From Micromonospora qiuiae (GTDB lineage: Bacteria; Actinomycetota; Actinomycetes; Mycobacteriales; Micromonosporaceae): a stretch of DNA of 64,000 nt. Below the pieces are notes generated by a model that was given only the letters and a program-made list of their open reading frames with translations, ran no database searches and was not told the DNA's origin. Position numbers and translations under genes: made by a program. The stretch is from assembly GCF_016863555.1 (NCBI RefSeq), contig NZ_BOPC01000023.1:79753-143752 (forward strand), given 5' to 3'. Of this stretch, positions 27,184-35,291 are shown one piece after another. The stretch's first letter is position 1. The number at the start of each line of letters is the position of its first letter.

Positions 27184-28751
27184 CCAGTCGGGCGGTCGGG
27201 AAGTTGGCGCTGGATCCGGCGTTGGTGGCGCGGGCGCGGGAGTTGGCGCGGCGGGTGGGGCGGCCGGTGGTGGAGTTGGCGCGGGGCCATACCACGGTGT
27301 CGGTGGAGCGGGCGGTGCTGCGGCTGGCGGGGGTGTCCGGTGCCGATCCGGACGGTATTCCGTGGGTGAATCGTCTGGTGGACGCGGTGGTGGCGGATGT
27401 GGGGTTGGGGCATGGGGTGTCGGTGCCGGTGTTCGATGCGCTGGCCCGGGAGCAGATCACCGATGTGACGTTGTTGGCGCAGAAGGCGGCGGCCGGGTCG
27501 GTGCGGTTTTCGGTGCCGGTCGGGCGGGCGGCGACGGCGGCGCGGCGGGCGGCGCGCAGGGCGGCTGCTGTCGGGGTTCGGCAGATCGATCGGCGCCGCG
27601 CCGAGCGGGAGAGGCTGATCAAGCGGTACGGGGATCCGCCGCGGCGGCCGTGGATTTATCTGATCGTGGCGACGGGGGATATCTACGAGGACATTCCGCA
27701 GGCGCAGGCGGCGGCGCGGGCCGGTGCGGATGTGATTGCGGTGATCCGGTCGACGGGGCAGTCGTTGTTGGATTATGTGCCGGAGGGGGCGACGCGGGAG
27801 GGGTTCGCCGGGACGTACGCGACGCAGGAGAACTTCCGGTTGATGCGGGCGGCTCTTGATGAGTCGTCGAGGGAGTTGGGTCGGTATGTGCGGTTGACGA
27901 ATTACGCGTCGGGGTTGTGTATGCCGGAGATGGCTGTTCTGGCGGGTCTTGAGCGGCTGGACATGATGCTCAACGATTCGATGTACGGGATTTTGTTCCG
28001 GGACATCAATCCGGTGCGTACTTTCGTGGATCAGCGGTTTTCCCGGCAGGTGCACGCGCGGGCGGGGATCATCATCAACACCGGTGAGGACAATTATCTG
28101 ACGACCGCGGACGCGGTGGACGAGGCGCACACGGTGACGGTGTCGCAGCTGCTGAATGAGTACTTTGCGCATGAGGCGGGGTTGGCGGACTGGCAGTTGG
28201 GGTTGGGGCACGCGTTTGAGATCGATCCGGATGTGCCGGAGTCGTTGCGGTTGGAGTTGGCGCACGCGTTGTTGGCGCGGGAGTTGTTTCCGGAGGCGCC
28301 GTTGAAGTGGATGCCGCCGACGAAGCACATGACCGGTGACGTGTTCCGCGGCAATCTGCTGGACGGGTTCTTCAACCTGGTGGGCACCATGACCGGGCAG
28401 GGGATTCTGTTGGTGGGGATGATGACCGAGGCGGTGGTGACGCCGTGGTTGTCGGACCGGGACATCGCCTTGCAGAACGTGCGGTACGTGCTGGGGGCGG
28501 CGGGTGGGTTGCGCGAGGATTTCGTGCCGGCGCCGGGCGGGTTCATCCAGCGGCGTGCCAATCGGGTCCTCGGTGAGGCCGTCGACCTGTTGGAGCGGAT
28601 CTCAGAGCAGTCGTTGTTGTCGGCGATCGCCGAGGGCACGTTCGGGATCATGCGGCGGCCGGCGGATCGGGGCAAGGGTCTGGACGGGGTGGCGCGGCAC
28701 GAGGCGGATTATTACAACCCGGCGACCGAGATCCTGGAGCAGCCGTCATGA
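27171..28751 (+). CDS. kamD: Lysine 5,6-aminomutase alpha subunit
   Basis: Large subunit (526 residues) of the adenosylcobalamin and PLP-dependent aminomutase, which moves the terminal amino group of beta-lysine or D-lysine to C5. The TIM-barrel core carries the family blocks YEDIPQAQAAARAGADVIAV (about 165-185), FAGTYATQENFRLMRAAL, LTNYASGLCMPEMAVL, MMLNDSMYGILFRDIN and WMPPTKHMTGD. Length matches the clostridial enzyme. GTG start within the end of the amidohydrolase gene; the stop overlaps kamE in ATGA. Confidence 0.93.
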   Translation: MGEVTSRAVGKLALDPALVARARELARRVGRPVVELARGHTTVSVERAVLRLAGVSGADPDGIPWVNRLVDAVVADVGLGHGVSVPVFDALAREQITDVTLLAQKAAAGSVRFSVPVGRAATAARRAARRAAAVGVRQIDRRRAERERLIKRYGDPPRRPWIYLIVATGDIYEDIPQAQAAARAGADVIAVIRSTGQSLLDYVPEGATREGFAGTYATQENFRLMRAALDESSRELGRYVRLTNYASGLCMPEMAVLAGLERLDMMLNDSMYGILFRDINPVRTFVDQRFSRQVHARAGIIINTGEDNYLTTADAVDEAHTVTVSQLLNEYFAHEAGLADWQLGLGHAFEIDPDVPESLRLELAHALLARELFPEAPLKWMPPTKHMTGDVFRGNLLDGFFNLVGTMTGQGILLVGMMTEAVVTPWLSDRDIALQNVRYVLGAAGGLREDFVPAPGGFIQRRANRVLGEAVDLLERISEQSLLSAIAEGTFGIMRRPADRGKGLDGVARHEADYYNPATEILEQPS

Positions 28752-29554
28752 GCGAATGCACCGAGCGAAGCGAGGGGGGCATGCCCAGCCAGCACGGTAT
28801 GACGGGGAAGAGGATCGTGCGGCCGTACGGGGACACCACCGGTGACGGGATGGTGCAGGTGTCGTTCACGTTGCCGGTGCCGCACGACAAGCGGGCCGAG
28901 GGCGCGGCGGTCCAGTTGGCGAACAAGATGGGCATCGACCCGGCGTTGTTGGTGCACGCCAAGCCGATGGGCGAGGGGTTCACCTTCTTTGTGGTGTATG
29001 GGCGGGTGAATCATCTGGTGGACCTGTCGGCGGTGCGGGTGGTGGAGCGCGATTATCCGCTGCTGTCGGCCAGGGAGGTCAACGCGCTGGTCAAGCGGCA
29101 GTTGCGGCGCAAGTTGTCGGTGGTGGGGGCGTGTATCGGCACGGACGCGCACACCGTGGGCATCGACGCGATTCTGAACGTGAAGGGCGTGGCGGGGGAG
29201 AAGGGCCTGGAGTATTACCGGGAGTTGAAGATCACCAATTTGGGTGCGCAGGTGAGTGTGCCGGAGTTGGTGGAGGCAGCGCGTGTGGAGCGGGCCGACG
29301 CGGTGCTGGTGTCGCAGGTGGTGACGCAGCGGGACGCGCATCTGCACAACACGCGGGAGATGTCGGCGGCGTTCCGGGAGGCGATGCCGGTGGGGCGGCG
29401 GCCGCTGCTGGTGGTGGGTGGGCCGCGGTTCGACGAGTCGCAGGCCGCCGAGTTGGGGGTGGATCGGATTTTCGGTCGGGGTACGACGCCGGGTGAGGTG
29501 GCGTCGTATCTGGTCCACGCGTTGGTGACGAACAAGAAGGCAAGGGTGGCATGA
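28748..29554 (+). CDS. kamE: Lysine 5,6-aminomutase beta subunit
   Basis: Small subunit (up to 268 residues) with the N-terminal dimerisation part and the C-terminal Rossmann B12-binding domain. The base-off cobalamin motif is TDAHTVGIDAILN (DxHxxG, about residue 134). The PLP-binding Lys is expected in the same subunit, probably within the upstream KRQLRRKLSVVGACIG. The first codons derive from a low-complexity GAGCGAA-type sequence (28749-28775), and in-frame ATGs at 28781 and 28799 are plausible true starts. The ATG at 28748 is kept because it overlaps the kamD stop. Confidence 0.92.
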   Translation: MSECTERSEGGMPSQHGMTGKRIVRPYGDTTGDGMVQVSFTLPVPHDKRAEGAAVQLANKMGIDPALLVHAKPMGEGFTFFVVYGRVNHLVDLSAVRVVERDYPLLSAREVNALVKRQLRRKLSVVGACIGTDAHTVGIDAILNVKGVAGEKGLEYYRELKITNLGAQVSVPELVEAARVERADAVLVSQVVTQRDAHLHNTREMSAAFREAMPVGRRPLLVVGGPRFDESQAAELGVDRIFGRGTTPGEVASYLVHALVTNKKARVA

Positions 29555-29943
29555 GCGATCCACGGTTGGGTGTGACGGTGACGCATCGGCGGTATGTGCC
29601 GTATGGGCACGCGCACTATGCGGGGAGCCTGGTTGACGGGGCGTACGTGCTGGGGTTGTTCGGGGATGTGGCCACGGAGGTGTGTATCCGTACCGACGGT
29701 GACGAGGGGCTGTTCGCGTCCTATTCGGAGGTGCAGTTCAAGGCGCCGGTGCGGGCCGGTGATGTGGTGGAGGTGGCGGCGACGGTGACGCGGGTGGGCA
29801 GCCGCAGCCGCACCATGGACTTCGAGGCCCGGGTTGTCTGCCGGGGCCGCCCGCCGGGGGGTGGGTCGGCTGCGGAGGTTCTGGATCCGCCGATCGTGGC
29901 GGTGACCGCCACCGGCACGGTGGTCGTGCCCGCGTCGGCGTGA
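29551..29943 (+). CDS. kal: 3-aminobutyryl-CoA ammonia-lyase (hotdog fold)
   Basis: Single hotdog-domain protein of 130 residues. It resembles the Kal enzyme of lysine fermentation, which eliminates ammonia from L-3-aminobutyryl-CoA to give crotonyl-CoA. The segment RRYVPYGHAHYAGSLVDGAY is the conserved N-terminal region, followed by the hotdog helix GLFGDVATEVC and the strand FKAPVRAGDVVEV. A general acyl-CoA thioesterase would look similar; the kdd-kamDE context favours Kal. It overlaps genes on both sides by 4 bp. Confidence 0.83.
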   Translation: MSDPRLGVTVTHRRYVPYGHAHYAGSLVDGAYVLGLFGDVATEVCIRTDGDEGLFASYSEVQFKAPVRAGDVVEVAATVTRVGSRSRTMDFEARVVCRGRPPGGGSAAEVLDPPIVAVTATGTVVVPASA

Positions 29944-31271
29944 GCGTGGCGGTCTGCGCCGACGTCGGTTCCACGTACACGAAGGTGGCGGTGGTGGATC
30001 TCGACGGTGGTGGGCTGGTCGCGGCGGCGGCGGTGCCGACCACGGTGGGTTCGGATGTGCTGCACGGCCTGGACGCCGCGGTGGGTGCCGCGTGGCCGGG
30101 GCCGGGGGTGCGGGACGTGCCGTGGTATGTGTGTTCGTCGGCCGGGGGTGGGCTGCGGCTGGCGGTGATCGGCTACGAGCCGTTGGTGACGGCGCGGGCG
30201 GGTCGGCGGGTGGGTCTGTCGGCGGGGGCGGATGTGGTGCACGTGGCGGCGGGGCGGCTGGGTCGGGCGGAGTTGGCCGCGTTGCGGGCGGCCCGTCCGG
30301 ATGTGGTGCTGTTGGTGGGTGGCACCGACGGTGGGGACGCCGACACGCTCGTCCACAACGCGACGCGGCTGGCGCGGGCCCGCTGGCGGGTGCCGGTGGT
30401 GCTGGCCGGCAACGTCGACGTCCGTGACGAGTTGCACGCTTTGTTGGTCGGGGCGGGGGTGCCGGTGACGGTGGCCGACAACGTGCTGCCCCGCATCGGG
30501 CTGCTGGCGCCGCTGTCGGCGCGTTCGGCGATCCGGCAGGTGTTTCTGCGGCACGTCATCGGTGGTAAGCGGCTGTCGTCCGGTGGCCGGTTTGCCCGGC
30601 TGGTGCGGGCGGCGACGCCGGACGCGGTGTTGACCGGGGTGGAGGTGCTCGCCGAGGTGGTCGGCGGTGACCTGGTGGTGGTCGATGTGGGTGGGGCCAC
30701 CACGGACGTGTACTCGGTGTTGACTCCGGACGAGCGGGCCGGCGGGCCGGGTCGGGAGGTGGCCGGCGCGCTGTGGCGGGCGCGGACCGTCGAGGGGGAT
30801 CTGGGGGTGCGGTGGAGCGCTTCGGGGGTGGTGCGGGCGGCTGTCGAGGAGCGTCTCGTCGCGGCGGGGGAGGAGGACGCTTTGGTGGCTGCGGCGGCGG
30901 TCCGCGCCGCCGATCCCGGGTTTCTGCCGGCCGACGCCGCCGCGCGGGCGGTGGACGCGCGGATCGCGGCGTTGGCGGCGACGGTGGCGGTGCGTCGGCA
31001 TGCCCGCGGGGTGGGCACCGGGGAGCGGGCCGGGCGGGATTTGCGGGACGTGCGGTTGTTGGTCGGTTCGGGTGGGGTGTTGCGGCACGCCCGGCACAAC
31101 GACGCGGCGGGGGTGCTGGACGCGGTGTTGGCCGACCACGGCGGGGGGTGGGCGTTGCCGCGGGCGGCGCGGCCGGTGGTGGATGTGGACTACGTGTTGG
31201 CGGCGGCCGGGTTGCTCGCCGTCGCGCATCCGGTGGCGGCGCGGGCGTTGCTGCGTCCGCTGCTGGGTTGA
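29940..31271 (+). CDS. MutL/GlmL-like ASKHA ATPase linked to B12 aminomutases
   Basis: Protein of 443 residues of the glutamate mutase-associated MutL/GlmL family, with an actin-like ATPase fold. The phosphate-1 loop is ADVGSTYTKVAVVDLDGGG at the N-terminus; LLVGGTDGGDAD (about residue 122) and VVDVGGATTDVYSVL (about 247) are further nucleotide-binding blocks. These proteins accompany AdoCbl-dependent carbon-skeleton and amino mutases. A role as reactivase or cofactor chaperone for KamDE is the natural inference. It is the last gene of the operon, in GTGA overlap with kal. Confidence 0.83.
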   Translation: MSVAVCADVGSTYTKVAVVDLDGGGLVAAAAVPTTVGSDVLHGLDAAVGAAWPGPGVRDVPWYVCSSAGGGLRLAVIGYEPLVTARAGRRVGLSAGADVVHVAAGRLGRAELAALRAARPDVVLLVGGTDGGDADTLVHNATRLARARWRVPVVLAGNVDVRDELHALLVGAGVPVTVADNVLPRIGLLAPLSARSAIRQVFLRHVIGGKRLSSGGRFARLVRAATPDAVLTGVEVLAEVVGGDLVVVDVGGATTDVYSVLTPDERAGGPGREVAGALWRARTVEGDLGVRWSASGVVRAAVEERLVAAGEEDALVAAAAVRAADPGFLPADAAARAVDARIAALAATVAVRRHARGVGTGERAGRDLRDVRLLVGSGGVLRHARHNDAAGVLDAVLADHGGGWALPRAARPVVDVDYVLAAAGLLAVAHPVAARALLRPLLG

Positions 31272-31355
31272 GTGGCGGGGGGTTCCGGCCGGTGGTGGGG
31301 TGGGGCGCGGACGGTGCGACACGCCGGGGTGGCGCGGCGACTCGTCGGGGGTGGG

Positions 31356-31386
31356 TTGACAAGGTCGGGGGTGGGCCACGTACCGT
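31356..31386 (+). promoter_or_regulatory. Sigma-A-like promoter
   Basis: TTGACA (31356-31361) and TACCGT (31381-31386) with a 19-bp spacer. The -35 is a perfect consensus, rare in this GC-rich window, but the spacing is on the long side. Confidence 0.45.
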
Positions 31387-31656
31387 CTTTGAGTCCTACC
31401 ACGGGAAGCGGCCGTTGTTCGCTTCGTCCCTTCGTCCGCTGGCCGAGCGACAGGTGCATTTTGGTCGCGGCGGCCAGGTCCAGCGGGCGGGGGTCGGCGG
31501 GGCGGCGCGAACCGGGCCGCGGTTACCGGTGTTCGGGCAGGGTGAGGTGCGGGGCCAGTAGACAACGGCCTGACGGGGGCAGCCAGTCGTCGTCCGGTCG
31601 GTCCGAAGGTCGTCGTGCCCATTCTCGCCGCACCGGCCGGGAGGGGCCTGGGAGCA

Positions 31657-31684
31657 TCGGGGCGCGGCGTACGCCGCGCCCCGA
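31657..31684. terminator. Perfect 28-bp palindrome, probable terminator
   Basis: Arms TCGGGGCGCGGCGT and ACGCCGCGCCCCGA with no loop bases of their own. It lies downstream of the lysine operon and 58 bp before the lnt start. It could end the operon or a small transcript. Confidence 0.6.
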
Positions 31685-31741
31685 CTTCGTGGGGGCGGGC
31701 TGAGGGGCGGTGGCCGCCGGTGGGCGGGTAGCCTTCGGCGC

Positions 31742-33373
31742 GTGATCGCGCCTGATTCGCCCGTGGCGGCCGTGCAGTGGCCTGCTGCCTCGCCGCGGCG
31801 TTCTGAGCCGGCTTCCCGGCCGGTGCCTCTGCCGGTGGCGGTGGTCATGGCGGTGGTTTCCGGGCTGGCGCTGCTGGTGGCGTTCCCGCCGTACGGGTGG
31901 TGGCCGATGGCGCCGGTGGGGGTGGCGTTGCTGGCTGCGGCGACGCACCGGCGGCGGCTGCGGGTCGGCGCCGGTGTGGGTTTTCTGACCGGTCTGGTGC
32001 TGTTCGCGCCGTTGCTGGCGTGGACGAACCTGCACACCGGTTACCTGCCGTGGGTGTTGCTGTCGTTGTTGCAGGCCGGCTACCTGGCGCTGCTGGGCGC
32101 CGCCTCGGCCTGGGTGTCGCCGTTGGCCGACCGGATTCCGGCGGCGTGGCCGGCGCTGACCGGTGTGCTGTGGGTGGGGCAGGAGGCGCTGCGCGACCGC
32201 ACCCCGTTCGGCGGGTTTCCGTGGGGTCGGCTGGCGTTCGGTCAGGACGACTCGCCGCTGCTGCGGCTGGCCGCGCTTGGCGGCGCCCCGCTGGTCACGT
32301 TCGCGGTGGCGGTGGCCGGCGGGCTGCTGGCGGCCGGCGGCTGGTGGCTGCTGCGGGCCCGCCGGGACGCCGCCGTCGGCCGGTGGTGGGTGCCGGTGGC
32401 CGGTTGCGTCGCGGCGGTCATGCTGGTGGTCGGTGGTGGGCTGATGGTGCCGGTGGCCGGGGCGCGTTCCGGCCAGAGCGTGACGGTGGCGATCGTGCAG
32501 GGCAACGTGCCCCGGCTCGGGCTGGACTTCAACGCCCAGCGGCAGGCGGTGCTCGATAACCACGTCGACGCCACGATCGCGTTGGCCGGCGAGGTCGCCG
32601 CCGGCGTCCGGCCTCGTCCCGACCTGGTGGTGTGGCCGGAGAACTCCAGCGACATCGACCCGCTGCGCAACCCGGCTGCCGGGGCCCGGATCTCGGCCGC
32701 CGCGGACGCGGTCGGTGTGCCGATTCTGGTCGGGGCGGTGTTGTCCGGCCCGGGCCGGGGGCAGGTGCGCAACGTGGGGCTGCTGTGGCATCCGGGCGTC
32801 GGCCCGGACCTGGAGCAGCTGTACGTCAAGCGGCATCCGGTGCCGTTCGCCGAGTACGTGCCGCTGCGCCGCATCGCGCGGATGGTCAGCGACCAGGTCG
32901 ACCGGGTGCGGGCGGATTTCGTGGCCGGCACCGAAGCGGGTGTGATGCGTACCCCGGCGGTGGTGCTCGGTGATGTGATCTGTTTCGAGGTCGCCTACGA
33001 CGGGCTGGTGCGCGACACGGTCGTCGGTGGGGCGCAACTGTTGGTGGTGCAGACCAACAACGCCACCTTCGACGTGGCCGAGGCACGCCAGCAGTTGGCC
33101 ATGGTGCGGCTGCGGGCGGTGGAGCACGGGCGGCCGGCGTTGATGGCCTCCACGGTCGGCGTGTCCGGGTTCGTCACCGCAGACGGGCGGGTAAGCGACG
33201 CCACCGGGTTCAACACCCGCGCGGTGGTGGTGCGGCAGCTGCCGCTGACCGGGGGGCGCACGTTGGCCACCCAGGTCGGGATGCTGCCGGAGGTGCTGCT
33301 GGCCGGGTTGTGCGTGGTCGCGCTGGCCGGTGCGGCCGTGCTGCGCCGCCGCGCGGGCGTTCAGCCCGGCTAG
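31742..33373 (+). CDS. lnt: Apolipoprotein N-acyltransferase
   Basis: Integral membrane enzyme of 543 residues that N-acylates lipoproteins after signal peptide removal. Several hydrophobic segments occupy about residues 30-245. The nitrilase-like catalytic domain follows, with the Glu-Lys-Cys triad in VVWPENSSDID, LYVKRHPVPFAEYVPLR and DVICFEVAYDGLVRD. In mycobacteria this domain is fused to the polyprenol-phosphate mannose synthase as Ppm1; here the two are separate neighbouring genes. GTG start at 31742. Confidence 0.92.
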   Translation: MIAPDSPVAAVQWPAASPRRSEPASRPVPLPVAVVMAVVSGLALLVAFPPYGWWPMAPVGVALLAAATHRRRLRVGAGVGFLTGLVLFAPLLAWTNLHTGYLPWVLLSLLQAGYLALLGAASAWVSPLADRIPAAWPALTGVLWVGQEALRDRTPFGGFPWGRLAFGQDDSPLLRLAALGGAPLVTFAVAVAGGLLAAGGWWLLRARRDAAVGRWWVPVAGCVAAVMLVVGGGLMVPVAGARSGQSVTVAIVQGNVPRLGLDFNAQRQAVLDNHVDATIALAGEVAAGVRPRPDLVVWPENSSDIDPLRNPAAGARISAAADAVGVPILVGAVLSGPGRGQVRNVGLLWHPGVGPDLEQLYVKRHPVPFAEYVPLRRIARMVSDQVDRVRADFVAGTEAGVMRTPAVVLGDVICFEVAYDGLVRDTVVGGAQLLVVQTNNATFDVAEARQQLAMVRLRAVEHGRPALMASTVGVSGFVTADGRVSDATGFNTRAVVVRQLPLTGGRTLATQVGMLPEVLLAGLCVVALAGAAVLRRRAGVQPG

Positions 33374-33417
33374 GGTCCACCGGCCGGACCGGCCGGCGGG
33401 CACGAGAGGGGGCGTCG

Positions 33418-34218
33418 GTGGCGCAGCGCAGCGGCAGCCGTGCGGTGGTGCCCGGGGTGGGTCGGGTCCTGGTGGTGATTCCCACCTACAACGAGGCCGA
33501 CAACGTTGAGGCGATCGTGCGGCGGGTGCGGCGGGCCGCGCCGCAGGTGGAGATCCTCGTCGCCGACGACAACAGCCCGGACGGCACCGGCGCGGTCGCC
33601 GCACAGATCGCCCGCGGCGACGCGCGGGTGCACGTGCTGCACCGCGGCGGCAAGCAGGGTCTCGGCGCGGCGTACCTGGCGGGGTTCGCGTGGGCGCGGC
33701 AGCGTGACTACGACGCGGTGGTGGAGATGGACGCCGACGGTTCCCACGCCCCGGAGGATCTGCCGGCCCTGCTGGCCGCCGCCCGCGACGCCGACGTGGT
33801 GATCGGGTCGCGGTGGACGCGCGGCGCCCGGCTGCTCAACTGGCCGCTGCGGCGGCTGGTGTTGTCGCGGTGCGGCAACCTGTACGCGCGCCTGGCGTTG
33901 GGTGTGCCGGTGGCGGACGCGACCGGCGGTTACCGGGTCTACCGGGCGAGGGTGCTGGATCGGTTGGATCTGGAGTCGGTGTGTTCGCAGGGCTACTCGT
34001 TCCAGGTGGAGTTGTCCCGGTTGGCGCATCGGGCCGGGGCGCGGATCGTGGAGGTGCCGATCACTTTTGCCGAGCGGGAACGCGGCGCCAGCAAGATGAG
34101 CCCGTTGATCGTGGTCGAGGCGCTGTGGCGGATCACCGGCTGGGCGGTACGCGATCGTCGTGCGGCGGTGCGGCGCGGCTGGCGCGAGGCCACGGTCGGG
34201 CGGGCGCGGTGGCCGTGA
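33418..34218 (+). CDS. ppm1: Polyprenol monophosphomannose synthase
   Basis: GT2-family glycosyltransferase of 266 residues that transfers mannose from GDP-mannose to polyprenyl phosphate, supplying lipoglycan synthesis and protein mannosylation. Motifs are VVIPTYNEADNVEAIV, the DDNSPDGT loop, GLGAAYLAGFAWA, the metal-binding EMDADGSHAPED (DxD equivalent), and VPITFAERERGASKM near the end. GTG 33418 follows GAGAGGGGG. Co-oriented with lnt at a 44-bp gap. Confidence 0.92.
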   Translation: MAQRSGSRAVVPGVGRVLVVIPTYNEADNVEAIVRRVRRAAPQVEILVADDNSPDGTGAVAAQIARGDARVHVLHRGGKQGLGAAYLAGFAWARQRDYDAVVEMDADGSHAPEDLPALLAAARDADVVIGSRWTRGARLLNWPLRRLVLSRCGNLYARLALGVPVADATGGYRVYRARVLDRLDLESVCSQGYSFQVELSRLAHRAGARIVEVPITFAERERGASKMSPLIVVEALWRITGWAVRDRRAAVRRGWREATVGRARWP

Positions 34219-34307
34219 GCGGGTGCGTGTCATGCTGGGGGTAGGTAGACGCTTCGCCTGTCGGGCGAGCCGGGGACGACGAGGCGCCGTGAGGCGGTTG
34301 GGGTGAT

Positions 34308-34850
34308 ATGCGCCGGACACTGAGGTTCGTGCCGTTGGTCCTGCTGGTGTCCGTGGCCGCGGAGTTGGCCGTGTTCGTGCTGGTGGGGCGGGCCGTCGGC
34401 TTCGGCGCGGCGACGCTGCTGGTGTTCGCGGCCTCGCTGCTCGGGCTGGTGCTGTTGCGCCGTGAGGGGGTTCGGGCGTGGCGGGGTTTCCGGGAGGCGG
34501 CGCGGTCCGGCCGGCCGCCGGGCCGCGAGGTGACCGAGGGGTTGGTGGGTCTGCTCGGCGCGCTGCTGTTGGCCATTCCGGGGCTGGTCAGCGCCGTGGT
34601 GGGGCTGGTGTTGTTGGTGCCGCCGGTGCGGCGGGTGGCTCGGGTCGGCGTGCAACGTTCCGCGGAGCGTCGGATGTCGTCGATGGCCGCCGGTGACCTG
34701 TTCGGGCCGCGGCGGGTGCGGGTGTACCGGGGTGCGTCAGGCGTGCCGGAGCCGCCCGAGTCGCCGGGCGGGCCCGCCGGGGCGGGGCAGCCGTCGGTGG
34801 ACGGCGGCGGCGCCATCGAGGGTGAGATCGTGGAGCCGCGTAACCGCTGA
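34308..34850 (+). CDS. fxsA: FxsA family membrane protein
   Basis: Small membrane protein of 180 residues with about four hydrophobic helices: residues 5-25, 30-52, 80-100 and 100-120. The FxsA pattern shows in VLLRREGVRAW and LGALLLAIPGLVSAVVGL. The C-terminal 60 residues are hydrophilic. FxsA affects phage exclusion in E. coli; its role here is unknown. Its position next to lnt/ppm1 and rbpA matches the conserved actinobacterial order. Confidence 0.88.
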   Translation: MRRTLRFVPLVLLVSVAAELAVFVLVGRAVGFGAATLLVFAASLLGLVLLRREGVRAWRGFREAARSGRPPGREVTEGLVGLLGALLLAIPGLVSAVVGLVLLVPPVRRVARVGVQRSAERRMSSMAAGDLFGPRRVRVYRGASGVPEPPESPGGPAGAGQPSVDGGGAIEGEIVEPRNR

Positions 34851-34861
34851 GCGTGGACGCG

Positions 34862-34897
34862 ACAGCGCCCCCGGGGAAACGTCCCCGAGGGCGCTGT
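34862..34897. terminator. Bidirectional terminator between fxsA and rbpA
   Basis: Inverted repeat with outer arms ACAGCGCCC and GGGCGCTGT and inner CGGGGA/TCCCCG around a short loop. It lies between convergent stops. Confidence 0.85.
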
Positions 34898-34908
34898 GGT
34901 GGTACGGG

Positions 34909-35250
34909 TCAGGCGCGACCGCGGCGGGTGCGGACCTCCTGCAGCCGTTCGGCGAGGATGTCCTCCAGTTCGGCGATGGAGCGCCGCTCCAGCAGCATGT
35001 CCCAGTGGGTGCGCGGCGGCTTGGCCTTCTTCTGCTCCGGCTCGTTGCCGTCGACCAGCCGGGCGACGCTGCCGTCGAACTTGCATTCCCAGGTGGTCGG
35101 CACCTCGGCGTCGACAGCGAACGGCACCTCGAACTGGTGTCCCTTGGCGCACAGGTACTCGCGGGTCTGCCGCGGTGCGAGCTCCGTGTTGCGGTCGGAC
35201 TCGTAGCTGACCGCGCCCAGTCGGCTACCGCGCAGCATACGCTCGCCCAT
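34909..35250 (-). CDS. rbpA: RNA polymerase-binding protein RbpA
   Basis: Actinobacterial transcription factor of 113 residues that binds the principal sigma factor and RNA polymerase and stabilises the open complex. Recognisable parts are the N-terminal LRGSRLGAVSYESD, the RbpA core with YLCAKGHQFEVPFA and TTWECKFDG (paired cysteines), the basic linker, and the C-terminal sigma-interaction helix THWDMLLERRSIAELEDILAERL. It has a sigma-R-like promoter upstream. Confidence 0.96.
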   Translation of the reverse strand: MGERMLRGSRLGAVSYESDRNTELAPRQTREYLCAKGHQFEVPFAVDAEVPTTWECKFDGSVARLVDGNEPEQKKAKPPRTHWDMLLERRSIAELEDILAERLQEVRTRRGRA

Positions 35251-35291
35251 GATCGACTTCCCCTCTTCGGTGGTGCTGGTCCTGTCGGTGC

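Larger units (their letters stand above)
31272..31741. other. 470-bp region without a recognisable gene; possible untranslated transcript
   Basis: No frame here resembles a known protein. It contains a sigma-A-like promoter at 31356-31386 and, about 270 bp further on, a perfect 28-bp palindrome (31657-31684) that could end a transcript. The interval may encode a small RNA or be the leader of lnt. The evidence is only the promoter and hairpin pair. Confidence 0.35.

Noticed and set aside
31190..31459. Minus-strand frame over the end of the MutL-like gene with a repeated Pro-rich tail
   Set aside because: It overlaps a clear gene, has no ribosome site, and its conserved-looking part coincides with the promoter and non-coding interval.
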